Source: Nepenthes gracilis (lineage: Eukaryota; Streptophyta; Magnoliopsida; Caryophyllales; Nepenthaceae). Taken from it: a stretch of DNA of 64,000 nt. Both the position numbers and the translations under genes were made by a program. How positions within the stretch are numbered: position 1 is the stretch's first letter; each line of letters begins with the position of its first letter. The notes under the pieces are model-generated. The model searched no databases, had not been told where the DNA came from, and saw only the letters and a list, made by a program, of their open reading frames with translations. Shown here piece after piece: positions 11,800 to 21,340 of the stretch. Location: positions 14,275,319-14,339,318 of the forward strand of contig BSYO01000006.1 in assembly GCA_033239525.1 (NCBI GenBank), given 5' to 3'.

Positions 11800-12924
11800 A
11801 TGATTTTGGACGAGGTTAGAGCAATTCGATCGATTCCCATTACCGATGACATCTAGTCACTGCTTTCTCAGTTTGGGATTCCGAGGAGCATGGTGTTTTT
11901 GCTGCCAAGAGAAGGTGACATGGCCTATTCTCCACCAAAGGGCTTCATCACAGTGTATGAGATCCACCTATGGGGAGGACTTTGCTTTCCAAAGCTACTA
12001 GAGTCATACGCAATTAATACCACTCTGGGGGATGACATCTAGTCACTGCTTTCTCAGTTTGGGATTCCGAGGAGCATGGTGTTTTTGCTGCCAAGAGAAG
12101 GTGACATGGCCTATTCTCCACTAAAGGGCTTCATCACAGTGTATGAGATCCACCTATGGGGAGGACTTTGCTTTCCAAAGCTACTAGAGTCATACGCAAT
12201 TAATACCACTCTGGGGGTGCTAGTGGCAAGGCACATACCTAATGCCATCCGGTATCTGGAGTCTCTTTGCATCTTCTCTCGTTGCTATGGTAGTAGGTTC
12301 AATATCATGTCGATGAGAGCGATTTTCACCTTTTCTGATAAAGTGGACTAGATCTCACTATCTCCTCGCTTTGGTTTCAACTTCAAAGGGATGAATCCTG
12401 ATTTGGTGAAACATTGAAAAGGTCGTTACTTTTACTTAGCAGTTCCTTTTGACTAGGCCATTTCCAATGAGTGGGGGAGAGTGCAGCCCAGCCTCACCTG
12501 GTCTTTAAACGAGCACAAGAAGACTCAGGAGAAGCTTCTGATGGACCACATTCGGGGTACTGCCAACACTTTTCAGGGGAGGAGGCATTGGCTGACCATG
12601 GAGGCCTTTGCTGCCGCAACATGGGGACCAACTCTCGAGGAGGCGAGCATTTGTTAGAGGAAACTATGGACGTTGGTCACTCAAAAGCCTTCTAGCAGGC
12701 CGGCTAAGTGGCATTACTCCTCCCCCAACTTCACTTCTTTGGATTCCACTTTCTCTTTTGGAGAAGACAATGTTGCGTTGGAGCGGATGCAGTGGTTTCG
12801 GAGGATTTCGAAGATGATGGCCTCTGCTCTTGCCTACTCCTCAGGCAAGGCATCTAGGGCTGTCGGAGGTGCAGATGGCGCTGAGCCCTTATGTGACAAA
12901 CCACATTCTAAAGCCCATTATTAA
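11800..12924 (+). pseudogene. Transposase_28-type gag-like gene, N-terminal piece
   Basis: From an ATG at 11800 one frame reads MILDEVRAIRSIPITDDI, a TAG stop, then SLLSQFGIPRSMVFLLPREG, SPPKGFITVYEIHLWGG and FPKLLESYAINTTLG. This is the pattern of the plant Transposase_28 (putative gypsy-type transposon) N-terminus: an acidic start, an R-x-P-x-x-G segment, then S-P-P-x-G-x-x-x-x-Y-E. The frame stays open to 12351, with more stops beyond (RKLWTLVTQKP, WFRRISKMMASALAYSSG). A 186-base in-frame duplication repeats the domain core. The gene is cut at about 12924 by an antisense LTR and continues at 16420. The family is retrotransposon-derived and of uncertain molecular role. Confidence 0.6.
11845..12216 (+). 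repeat. 186-base in-frame tandem duplication, two copies
   Basis: Copy 1 is 11845-12030 and copy 2 is 12031-12216, directly adjacent. I see a single difference (CCACCAAAGG versus CCACTAAAGG). The length is 62 codons, so the frame is kept, and both copies carry the same TAG stop near their start. The stop therefore existed before the duplication. Confidence 0.95.
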
Positions 12925-15900
12925 TCATAATTATAATTTATTATCTTTTAATTATCAATTTTTACCAATAAATAAATTATTAACCTATTGGACATAAACT
13001 TACCTTGTCAATACCACAATGAATTGTACATAACAACAACATAATATACACAATATCCAAATACATTGCCACCACATCTATGGCTCTAACACCAATCTAA
13101 ATAATATGACATCAACTTTTTATTACGGAAAGATTCCTACCATTACTAAAATCAATCATACACTAATCTAAGGAAGGAATAAGCATATATAAAATTTGAC
13201 CATCTGCAACTTAAATCATTACTAAGATACATTGTTCGTTACATATGTCAACTGCCATATATAATCAATATACATTGACACAAAGCTATACAATATAATC
13301 ATAAGAATCAAAACTGTCCAAAACTTCACGTCAATTCCATTACAGTTTACGACTAAATTTAAACTAGAACTAACAACTAATATAGTATGTACTATCCAAA
13401 AATGCTAGGTTAGTAAAAGCGATAACTCTTAAGGCATAAACTAAGTCCTTCGATTTTCACTTTTACTCATTAGAAAGAAAATCATATGAATCATCTGAAG
13501 AGTTAGTAAGATAGCAAGCAGTGAACCAAATACTCGATAAGATACTATATATAACAAAGAACATACATATACATGCTTAATCTTAAAGTCAAATCATAGG
13601 AGGTAGGAATTATATAGGAAGAAATAACATAAACATGAATATAATCCCCTTGTTTCTTACCTTATTTTTTTCTTACCATTAGTCATCAAAACATACTTGT
13701 TATTTTTCGTTATTCTTATCTATCAAAACATGCTAAAAATCCACTTATCTTTAGGGATTAGAGCCAGTAGACCTTACCAGCTAAATGAGCGGTTGATCAA
13801 AACCCGGATTATATTTGTTCCTATACAATCAAAAGCTTTTGTACTCCTATTCAAGACCCAGAAGTAAGTCGTCTATATATAACCCTATAAATGGGGACAA
13901 ATGCCACATCTTAACCCCGTGAATAATTGGGTCAGATGACGATCTTACACTGTAATATAATAAAGCATGTCAGAATATACTACCCATTGAATCATATTCC
14001 TTGGTCAAATTTTCTTATTTTCTTTATTTAGGAAAAATATTTTTTTTGGAAGTAATTAATTTGAATTAAAATTAAAAGTAAGTATAAAAACTATATTCTA
14101 ACCCCAAGTGTTTTGCCAACTTGGAGATAGAACATAAACACTGGGGCATGCCCCAGGCACCTTCTTGTAACAATAAATGTGTCCGAAAGAAAAACCAGAC
14201 AAGAAAAAAGCATCTAGATTTACATCATCTAACTCGACGATAATCCGTCACTTATCCAGTCAGTTGAATCAAAACTAACCGGGAGCCACTAACAAAACCC
14301 GTTAACACTTGAGACTAGTCGTGCAATGCATATAAAATGGGAGCCACTAACAAAACCCATTAACACTTGAGACTAGTCGCGCAATGCATATAAAATCAAG
14401 GCACCATATTCAGTCACTCACACTAGAAAACAGCAGCTCTAATTTTCCAGCAACATTTTCAACGAGCTGGATGGATTTCAAAACAGCTCAACTGCTAATT
14501 GCTTCAGACGAGGCCCACGGACCAGCATTATGCAGCATTTGCATGGAAGCCTACCCCAGTGAGATTAATCTGTCAATCAGCTATGCTCCAATCCTGCATA
14601 ATACCTCGCCTGCACTGGCAGAATCAAGTTTTGGCTACCGAAATCGGCAGCAGCTTTCACCGGGTGCCCTCAAAATCACTATTCACACTCAACAAAGGCA
14701 ACGGGCCTCACGCTCAATCGAGTGGACTGCTGCAAGAACTGCAGAAATAGCACCAAGCATCATAGCATATAATCTGAAACCTGTGACTCAACTCAAACGG
14801 AACACAGCATAGAGAGCATCTGCATCTTTCTACTTCCCCAAGCAGCTACCTCTGTTGCCGTATCTGCATAAAGCTTCACAAAACCCAACTGCTCAAACCC
14901 CAGGGTTCCTGCTTGTTGATTATCATCGCAGGAAGGCACACCATCCGCTAACTGGGCTTGGGTTCCCTGATTGCCAATAGTTGATGCTGCCTTGGAGCAT
15001 GACTCTTCAGCAGATGCATACAAGGAAACTGAAGTTGATTCTTTGCTTTATCATTTCATCAACACGCAGCACACCACTTAGCAAAAGAAGAGAGCAGTTT
15101 CAACATGTCATCTGTAGCCAGAAGCTGCTCCACGACAGCAGCTCCAAGCCACAGCACCATAGCCGTACACCTCAGCAAACATTAGCAACCTCAGGCAGTT
15201 TGCATCACCTCGGTCAGTTTTATGTATCACAGTTCAAAGAAAAAAAACCATTAGATGTAGCTGTATCAATAGTTCCTTAGGCATCATAGTTGTCAGCAAC
15301 AAACATAGAAAACAGCAGAATTTCTTATTTAAGAAAAACACTGTACTTTGCTTCTTAATCTTAGTTCTTATCCTTTTGGAGAACAGTGCATATATTTTTT
15401 CTTAAAATAGAATTGCAGAATTATCTTTTTTTCTTTCCATAAGGTCAGATATAATTTTATCATATCAAGTTCTTAAACAAGAAATTTTGACAAAAATACA
15501 TGTAATAGAAATTTATAATTTTTTTTGCAAATTTAGTAAGCGTGCATTATACAATTAAATATGCAGTATATTTTTATCATGTACAAATAGATATAATACT
15601 TTAAAATTCACAACAATAAAGCGCAAACATGTAGGAATTAATTTTTTCACCTCTAAATATAAAGAGAATTTCAAGATAATACGCATAATTATGATATAGA
15701 TAATCAAACGGAAGTTCTTGATAAGTTTTACTATAAATTCATGATAAACTGACAAATACGTCGATTTTTTATTCTTTTAGTTTAAAATCATAACTTGGAC
15801 AAGTATTGGAATAATAACGGTCAAAAAGAATGAAAATAAATCACAACAAAGGAAAGAGGGGGCTAAAGGTGCACTTGTCTTTGTCTAATATATCAAAAGT

Positions 15901-16419
15901 CTTAGTCCGAACATTCTAAATTAACTTTTCGAAAGCTTTTTCCCTTTTCTCTCACATCTTCTCTCTTTTCTTCTCTCTCCTTTTGGCCCTTCTCTCTCTA
16001 TTCTCTCTCTTCCTAATTAGTTCCACTACTTGAAATGAGGTATACTGAATTCTCAATAGACTTTAATGACAAACCCGTACTTGAGCGTGGCTTGGGCTTG
16101 GGGTGGGTGTGGGGATTCTAGAATTTGTGCTAGCTAGGGCGATCAGGCACACTTGACTTTGGAATCAACACCTGCTAGGGCGCTCAAGCATGCTTTAGGC
16201 ATTGCCATAACTACCTGCAATGCCTTAAGCACCCGAAGGGCGCTGGGCAGGCATTGCAGCGCCAGCCCGATGCTAGGTGCACAACTCATCTGATTTGTAA
16301 TTATTCCTTTTGACATTATTTTTACTTCCTTTTACCTCAATTTTGATTATATTATCTTAATTAATCATAATTAATATAAGTTAAAACTCAATCATAATTT
16401 TTGTGCTTGTGTTGGCACA
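12925..16419 (-). repeat. Antisense chromovirus-type LTR with a nested LINE
   Basis: It separates two pieces of the Transposase_28-like gene. In minus orientation it shows the usual LTR order: a CpG-rich block with GCGCTCAAGC motifs (16080-16290), a TCTC-rich stretch that is a purine-rich leader on the other strand (15940-16010), and near 13760-13850 decayed forms of the hairpin module. Removing the LINE leaves about 2.2 kb, the usual LTR length here. Both ends are approximate. A right end at 16419 (sense start TGTGCC) fits the family, but I could not find a matching target duplication. Confidence 0.5.
14038..15323 (-). mobile_element. 5'-truncated LINE with target duplication
   Basis: The minus-strand sequence ends in the local LINE tail (ATTACTTCCAAAAAAAAT). 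About 60 bases upstream lies the hairpin CCAAGT...ACTTGG (14104-14124 on the plus strand) shared by the other LINEs here. CTTTATTTAGGAAAAA (14022-14037) and CTTATTTAAGAAAAA (15324-15338) flank it as an imperfect target duplication. The body is 3' non-coding; open frames such as 14384-14812 run on the opposite strand and are not genes. Confidence 0.75.
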
Positions 16420-17229
16420 AAATGGGGTCCCAGTTGATGCCAAATCTTTGTCTGGGGAGCAAGCGCTTGGCATTTCCATCAGTACCATGAAGGTTGCCTT
16501 CTACGAAGATTGGATGGCAGATGCTCCAGCCGAGTCAATGTTTGAGGCCGCAATGGGTGGAAATGAGGTGCCCGCCCATATAGCGGAGGCATCCAGTGGC
16601 ATTCCTGTGGCAATGGACATCAGCTTGGCTAATGATGTTGATGAAGTTGAGGGGGCCACTGAAGTCCCTCACTCTGAGTCTTTTGAGCAAGAGGTCCTAA
16701 TGGCTGGGGAGGTGACTGGGTCCAAAGGGGGCATTAAAGGTACTTGCCCTGGGCAGTTGGAGCCCCGAGTTGTGAAGCCGTTGGGGGCCGATGAAGACAC
16801 TAAGATCATCAAAGAGCCTCCTTCTAAGGTGATCATTGCCATCGATGCTCCTCCTTCTGAGGCAATCGAGATTGCCGAGGTGCCTCCCTTTGACCCTCAA
16901 GAGCCTGGAGTCCAATAGGTGACAGTTGCTATGGACGTTGTGGAGGAAGCAGTGGCACCACCTCCGATTTCTTGGGGGTCCAAAGGAGGTGAGATGACTA
17001 GAGCCGAGGAGGCCACGAGGTCACCTGAGGCTACCCTAAGCTGTCTGCCCTCAGAGGAGCTTTCATTCACTAAAGTACCTTTTAAGTATCTCTTTGCCCT
17101 TTCTCTGCTTTCATCTCGATCAGCCTAATATGCTTTCTTCCAGCAAATACAAGAGAAGGCTGTCCAACTTATGACAGCCATTGGCAATCTAGCTCAGACA
17201 CACATCCATGAGAAAGAGCACAGAGTTGT
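16420..17229 (+). pseudogene. Transposase_28-type gag-like gene, middle piece
   Basis: One frame stays readable with only two stops (at 16916 and about 17126). It reads VDAKSLSGEQALG, then an acidic, proline- and serine-rich low-complexity region (EVPPFDPQEPGVQ), then QEKAVQLMTAIGNLAQTH and HEKEHRVV, the beginning of a helical segment. The same frame resumes at 21063 after the solo LTR, which shows the two belong to one gene. Base composition (GC-rich) differs sharply from the flanking LTRs. Confidence 0.6.
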
Positions 17230-17663
17230 TGTAACGACCCAGCTTCTGAAACATAGAAAGTCTCAGTCATCGAGTCAAAATAATCAAAGGATCAAAGAAA
17301 AACTAAAGGTTATCCGGTCAATGCAGTTGACCGGAAAATGTAATAAGAAGTTCCAAACCGGTCTTAGAGCATATTTTAAAATCCGAAATTTTCTCCTGAA
17401 CTTGAAGTTCGGAGTGGTTTTGTGTGAAGTAAGGTCGAAGTGGCCTGACGACGGGAGTGGCCTTTGTGTGAGGAAAAAGAAGTCCGTCTTCTCTTAGCGT
17501 AAAAGAAGTCTGTCCTCCCTTAGTGTAAAAGCAGTCCGGCCTTTCATTTAAGCTGAAATCAAGTCCGGCCTGGTGTGTTGATAAAACCGGAGTAGAATTA
17601 TGGGTGCAAGGAGAATAAAATCCGAAGTTGATGAGAAGGTAATGGACGGAGTGAATAATAAGA

Positions 17664-17790
17664 AGAAGATTGACCGGATTGGAAGATATTGACCGGATTG
17701 GAAGAGTTGACCGGATTTGGAGATGTTGACCGGAATAGAAGAGTTGACCGGATTTGAAGATGTTGACCGAAATTGAAGAGTCGACCGGCA
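17664..17790 (+). repeat. 18-19 base minisatellite (GTTGACCGGATTTGAAGA)
   Basis: About seven imperfect units, alternating 18 and 19 bases, each with TTGACCGGA or a close variant. It lies in the 5' part of the solo LTR, upstream of the likely transcript start. Confidence 0.85.
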
Positions 17791-18279
17791 ACATTGGCAA
17801 TAAATAAGGAGCAGTTAGCCAGAATAAATTAATACAACTAAAGAAAAAAATGTAAACTTTAAGATTTAGTTAGAATTCAACTATGCGGCGACCAAAAAGG
17901 AGTAGGTAAACTAATCTAGTTACTCCCACCTACCGTCTGCAAACAAGTACGGGCGTAAGTAACCTACCTCCACTTACCCACCTGCTCCCTCCTCTTTATA
18001 TATCGGACTCTAGTTGAGGAGTATTGTGAGTTTCTGGTGCCAAGGAAGAATAAGGAGCGAAGAAGGAGGGAAGGAATTTGAGTCGGCCAGAGAAGGCAGT
18101 CAGGCAAGTTACTTCAGACGCTATTTTTAAGTTCAGTTTTTAGTTCATTTGCAAATATACTGCACTCTGTTTTGCTGCAAGTAATCGGACATTAACACGT
18201 TTTTAGTTTTCGTTTGAATCTGTTCTAAAGTTCATGACGCCTGTTTTCCTACATTCTGAACTTACATGAAATTCAGACC

Positions 18280-19560
18280 AAAGGTTACAACTGGTATTTG
18301 ACATGTGAAACGAAACCGACATTTTGCATGTAAAACGAAACCGGCATTTGGCATGTAATATGAAATCGGCCCTTGAGAAAATAAGCTCCGTCCTCTGAGA
18401 AAAAGCACTCTGGATTTATGAAACTTCGGCTTTTAAAAGTACTCCGTCCCTTTGAGTAATAAGCACTCCATCCCTTTTGAGTGAAAAGCACTCCGTCTGA
18501 AAAGAGCTCCGCCCGAAAAGCACTCCGGCTATTTAACTCCGGCCTTGTATTAAGAAGATGGACTCCGTCCCTTGAGGAAAAATGAACTTCGGTTTTTAAT
18601 GAACTCTGTCCCTTGAGGAAAATAAACTCCGACTTTGTACTGAAAAATGAACTTTGGCCTCAATCTAAAATAAACTACAGCTTTGTATTGAAAATGAACT
18701 CTGGCTTTTGAGAAAAAGAGCTTCGTCCTTTTGTTGGAAAAAGAACTCCATCCTTAAATGAACTCCGGCTTTTAATGGACTCCAAACTGAAAATGAACTC
18801 CGGCTTTGTTAAAAAAGAACTTCAGCTTGTATTGGAAGTGAATTCCGACTCCGAAATGAAAATGAACTCTGGCTTTTGAACTCCGACTTTGTCAAAAAGA
18901 ACTCCGTCCTTTGGTTGGAAAAAGAACTCAGGCTTTAAAATGAACTCAATATGAAAAGGAGCTCCGGCTTTGTATAAGAAAATGAGCTCCGGCCTTAATG
19001 TGAAATGAATTCCGGCTTTAATGAACTCCGTCCTTTAAGAGAAATGAACTCCGGCTTTAATGAACTCCGTCCATTAAGAGAAATGAACTCCGGCTTTAAT
19101 GAATTCCGTCCTTTAAGAGAAATGAACTCCGGCTTTAATGAACTCCGTCCTTTAAGAGAAAACGAACTCCGGTTTTAAAGGAAACGCACTCCGGTTTTAA
19201 AAAGAAAATGCACTTTGGTTTTAAGGAGGAAATGCACTACGGTTTTAAGAAGGAATTTACACCCCGGTTTTAAAGGAAAGGAACTCCGTCCAAAAGAGAG
19301 CTCCGTCCTTTTGAAAGAACTTCGTCCTTTTGAAAGAACTCCGTCTAAAAGAGAGCTCTCTTCTTTTGAAGGTACTCCATCCAAAAAGAGCTTCGTCCTT
19401 TTGAAAGTCCGCCGTCCAAAAAGAGCTTCGCCCTTTTGAAGGTACTCCGTCTAAGCTTTCTGAAGTCCAGCATTTTGAAGAAAAAGAACTTCGATTTCTG
19501 TCAAAAATGAATTCTGACTCCGTAACTGGAAGTGAACCCTGGCTCTACTGAAAATAGCTT
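18280..19560 (+). repeat. CTCCG-rich degenerate array with 39-base higher-order units
   Basis: The short motif GAACTCCG (followed by GCTTT or TCC) recurs dozens of times. At 19003-19158 it forms four 39-base units in exact phase (19003, 19042, 19081, 19120), beginning AAATGAACTCCGGCTTTAAT and ending in a TTTAAGAG-type sequence. The array adds more than a kilobase to this LTR. A related array is at 29282 in another LTR. Confidence 0.88.
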
Positions 19561-19658
19561 TTAAGAAGGAAGTATTTCTGCTTATGTTATTTTGGGATCC
19601 GAGACTGACTACAGTCTAGGTAAGTTCTTGAGGTGAGGCCTTAGAACTTACGGTGGTA

Positions 19659-19986
19659 ATCGAGGATAACTCTGTTCATGGAGTGATTTGTGGTCTACCC
19701 TACCCTCGGGACGTTACAGACAGGAGGAATTTCTGTTACTGGCCTACCTTCGGGTGGCATATTGTTTTGATCCCTCGAGATGGGATACTTCTGTTACCGG
19801 CCTACCTTCGGGAGGCACTCTGTTTTGATCCCTTGAGATGGGATACTTCTGTTACCGGCCTGCCTTCGGGTGGCACACTATTCTGATCCCTCGAGATGGG
19901 CTACTTCTGTTTCTGGCCTTGGATTGTGTGGAGTGAACACAATCTATCCTCGATCACTCGCCCCCTCTGCTAGTAGGGTACGCTAG
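19659..19986 (+). promoter_or_regulatory. Conserved LTR hairpin module (best copy)
   Basis: GATTGTGT (19922) and ACACAATC (19937) form an 8-base stem with a 7-base loop. TATCCTCGAT follows at once (19945) and pairs with ATCGAGGATA at 19659-19668. CTAGTAG at 19970 then pairs partly with GCTAG at 19982; in other LTRs this second stem is complete (CTAGTAG/CTACTAG). The module sits between the likely transcript start and the LTR end, so it would lie in the leader RNA of the element. Its function is not known to me; leader structure for packaging, dimerisation or translation is an inference. Confidence 0.55.
19733..19919 (+). repeat. 58-base tandem repeat, three copies plus a partial
   Basis: Copies begin at 19733, 19791 and 19849, each CTGTTACTGGCCTACC-like and ending GATGGGATACTT-like; a fourth starts at 19907 and stops after 13 bases. 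Other LTRs in the window have about one copy in the same place, so the expansion is local. It lies inside the loop of the outer stem of the hairpin module. Confidence 0.9.
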
Positions 19987-20026
19987 CAAGATCTGTACTG
20001 TTCTTCTATATTAACTACTTTTCGAT

Positions 20027-20232
20027 GCTGACGCGGGCGTTGGCAGAGTGGTTAAACGCACGGAGGTGCGCCTCCCCCACTCGGGTTCGATTCCCCGCAA
20101 AAGCATAAGTGGTACTGTGCCTTCCAAAAAATCCCGCAAGGGATTTCTGGGTTATGGGGCCGCGAGTGCGGTGGGGCCAGTCACTATAAAAAGCTTACCC
20201 TTAACACAGTTTTTACTTACCAAAAAAATCCG
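20027..20232 (+). mobile_element. tRNA-derived SINE with target duplication
   Basis: The head at 20033-20097 looks like a tRNA: A box TGGCAGAGTGG at 20041 and B box GGTTCGATTCC at 20084, the two RNA polymerase III promoter elements. A GC-rich body follows, then the tail TTTTACTTACCAAAAAAAT. CTTTTCGAT flanks it exactly on both sides (20018-20026 and 20233-20241). The tail equals that of the LINE at 48961-49550 over 19 bases, so that LINE family probably mobilised it. SINEs encode no protein; the small open frame over it is not a gene. Confidence 0.92.
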
Positions 20233-21057
20233 CTTTTCGATTTTTGATTTCTGATTTCCGTTATTGGCTACTGTACTGACTTCTATTACCGGTTACCGGT
20301 TTGATTACAGTTTACTGTTACCGATTTCTGACTACCGATTTCTGTTTACCGAGTACTGATTTCCGATCTTAAGGGATGATTTCGGTTTACTGATTTTTGA
20401 TTTCCGATTTATGAAGCACATTACTGTCAAGTATGATTTTTCGCGTCAATTGCTTTCTCTCCCTAAACCCTTCGTTCAAGCGTCGTTACATGACCTGCAT
20501 TACGCATCATGGTTTTACCCCTCATGTGCATGTACCTTGCTGAGCCTCAGCTCACTATTTTAGTGTTTTTTCCTCCTCCAGATGAGACAGTAGAACTGTT
20601 ACCTGATGAAAAGGAGTAGACTAAGTGAAGCTTTTGAAGGTTTTTTGAGGACTTAGAGCATTGTGGAGCCGCTTTTTGAAGAGCTTGTGGAAGCAAACAC
20701 CTAGTTAGAAATGTAATTTTTGCATACCGATTTCATGTCTATTGATGTTGTAGAACATGTAGACTTTTGTACGAAAAGCTTATGATATATATGTCGGTAA
20801 AAGGAAAGGCTATACTTCTGCAGGTTCTTAATTTACTTCTGCTATATATATATATATACTCTGGATTTTCTGTGCAGGTCCTAGATGGCATCTCGTTATT
20901 ATATTATTAGAGTAGTAAATGTTTTTTTTATGGATTTGTGCCATAGATGGCACATGTGATCCTGTGAATGTTTGTTGTAGGAATTGTTAATGACAAATAA
21001 TTGTGTTTCTGTTTGACGAAAGCTTTTGAGGACAAAAAAAAAATCTGTTCCGTCACA

Positions 21058-21340
21058 GTTGTGGCCAAGCAGGCGAGACTGGGTGAGGAGTGGATGGAGG
21101 TCCTTTAACGCGAGTTGTGCAAGGTTGGGGCAAAGATTAGTTCCCTCAAGGAGTCGCTATTCAAGTTTTAGGAGCACTACTTTCTTCTTCAAGGACACGA
21201 CCTCTGGCTTGACGGCCAATTAAGGACCTCCAATCTAGCGGAGGGGCTCGGCAAGGTGTTAGAGGACAAGTATTGGGATGGCATCAATCTCTACCATCGA
21301 GTGGTGCAGCTGTAGCCCTAGACTTTCCTATCTCCCTTCT
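21058..21340 (+). pseudogene. Transposase_28-type gag-like gene, C-terminal piece
   Basis: It continues the frame of 16420-17229 after the solo LTR: VVAKQARLGEEWMEVL, a stop, RELCKVGAKISSLKESLF, then LAEGLGKVLEDKYWDGINLY. The heptad-like leucines and charged residues suggest a coiled coil, as expected near the end of this type of protein. Three or more stops break it. Together the three pieces span about 2.2 kb of coding relic. The end of the gene is unclear; the following 300 bases lose the pattern. Confidence 0.55.

Larger units (their letters stand above)
17230..21057 (+). repeat. Solo LTR, 3.8 kb, chromovirus type, with perfect target duplication
   Basis: It starts TGTAACGACCC and ends TTCCGTCACA, flanked on both sides by GTTGT (17225-17229 and 21058-21062). 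No internal region or second LTR is attached, so it is a solo LTR left by recombination. It is unusually long because it holds an 18-base minisatellite, a 1.3 kb CTCCG-rich array, a 58-base triplicate and a SINE. The hairpin module at 19922-19986 is the best preserved in the window. The T-rich end with AGGACAAAAAAAAAATC before the terminus matches the other LTR ends. Confidence 0.92.

Noticed and set aside
12889..12933. A clear target duplication for the antisense LTR (AATCATAATT near both ends)
   Set aside because: The repeat is AT-rich, recurs by chance near the right end and does not sit next to TG...CA termini.
14384..14812. Open frame of 142 codons on the plus strand
   Set aside because: It lies antisense within the 3' non-coding part of a LINE with a target duplication; no recognisable domain.
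20033..20097. A functional tRNA gene
   Set aside because: A and B boxes are present, but there is no clean cloverleaf, and the unit continues into a SINE body and tail with a target duplication.
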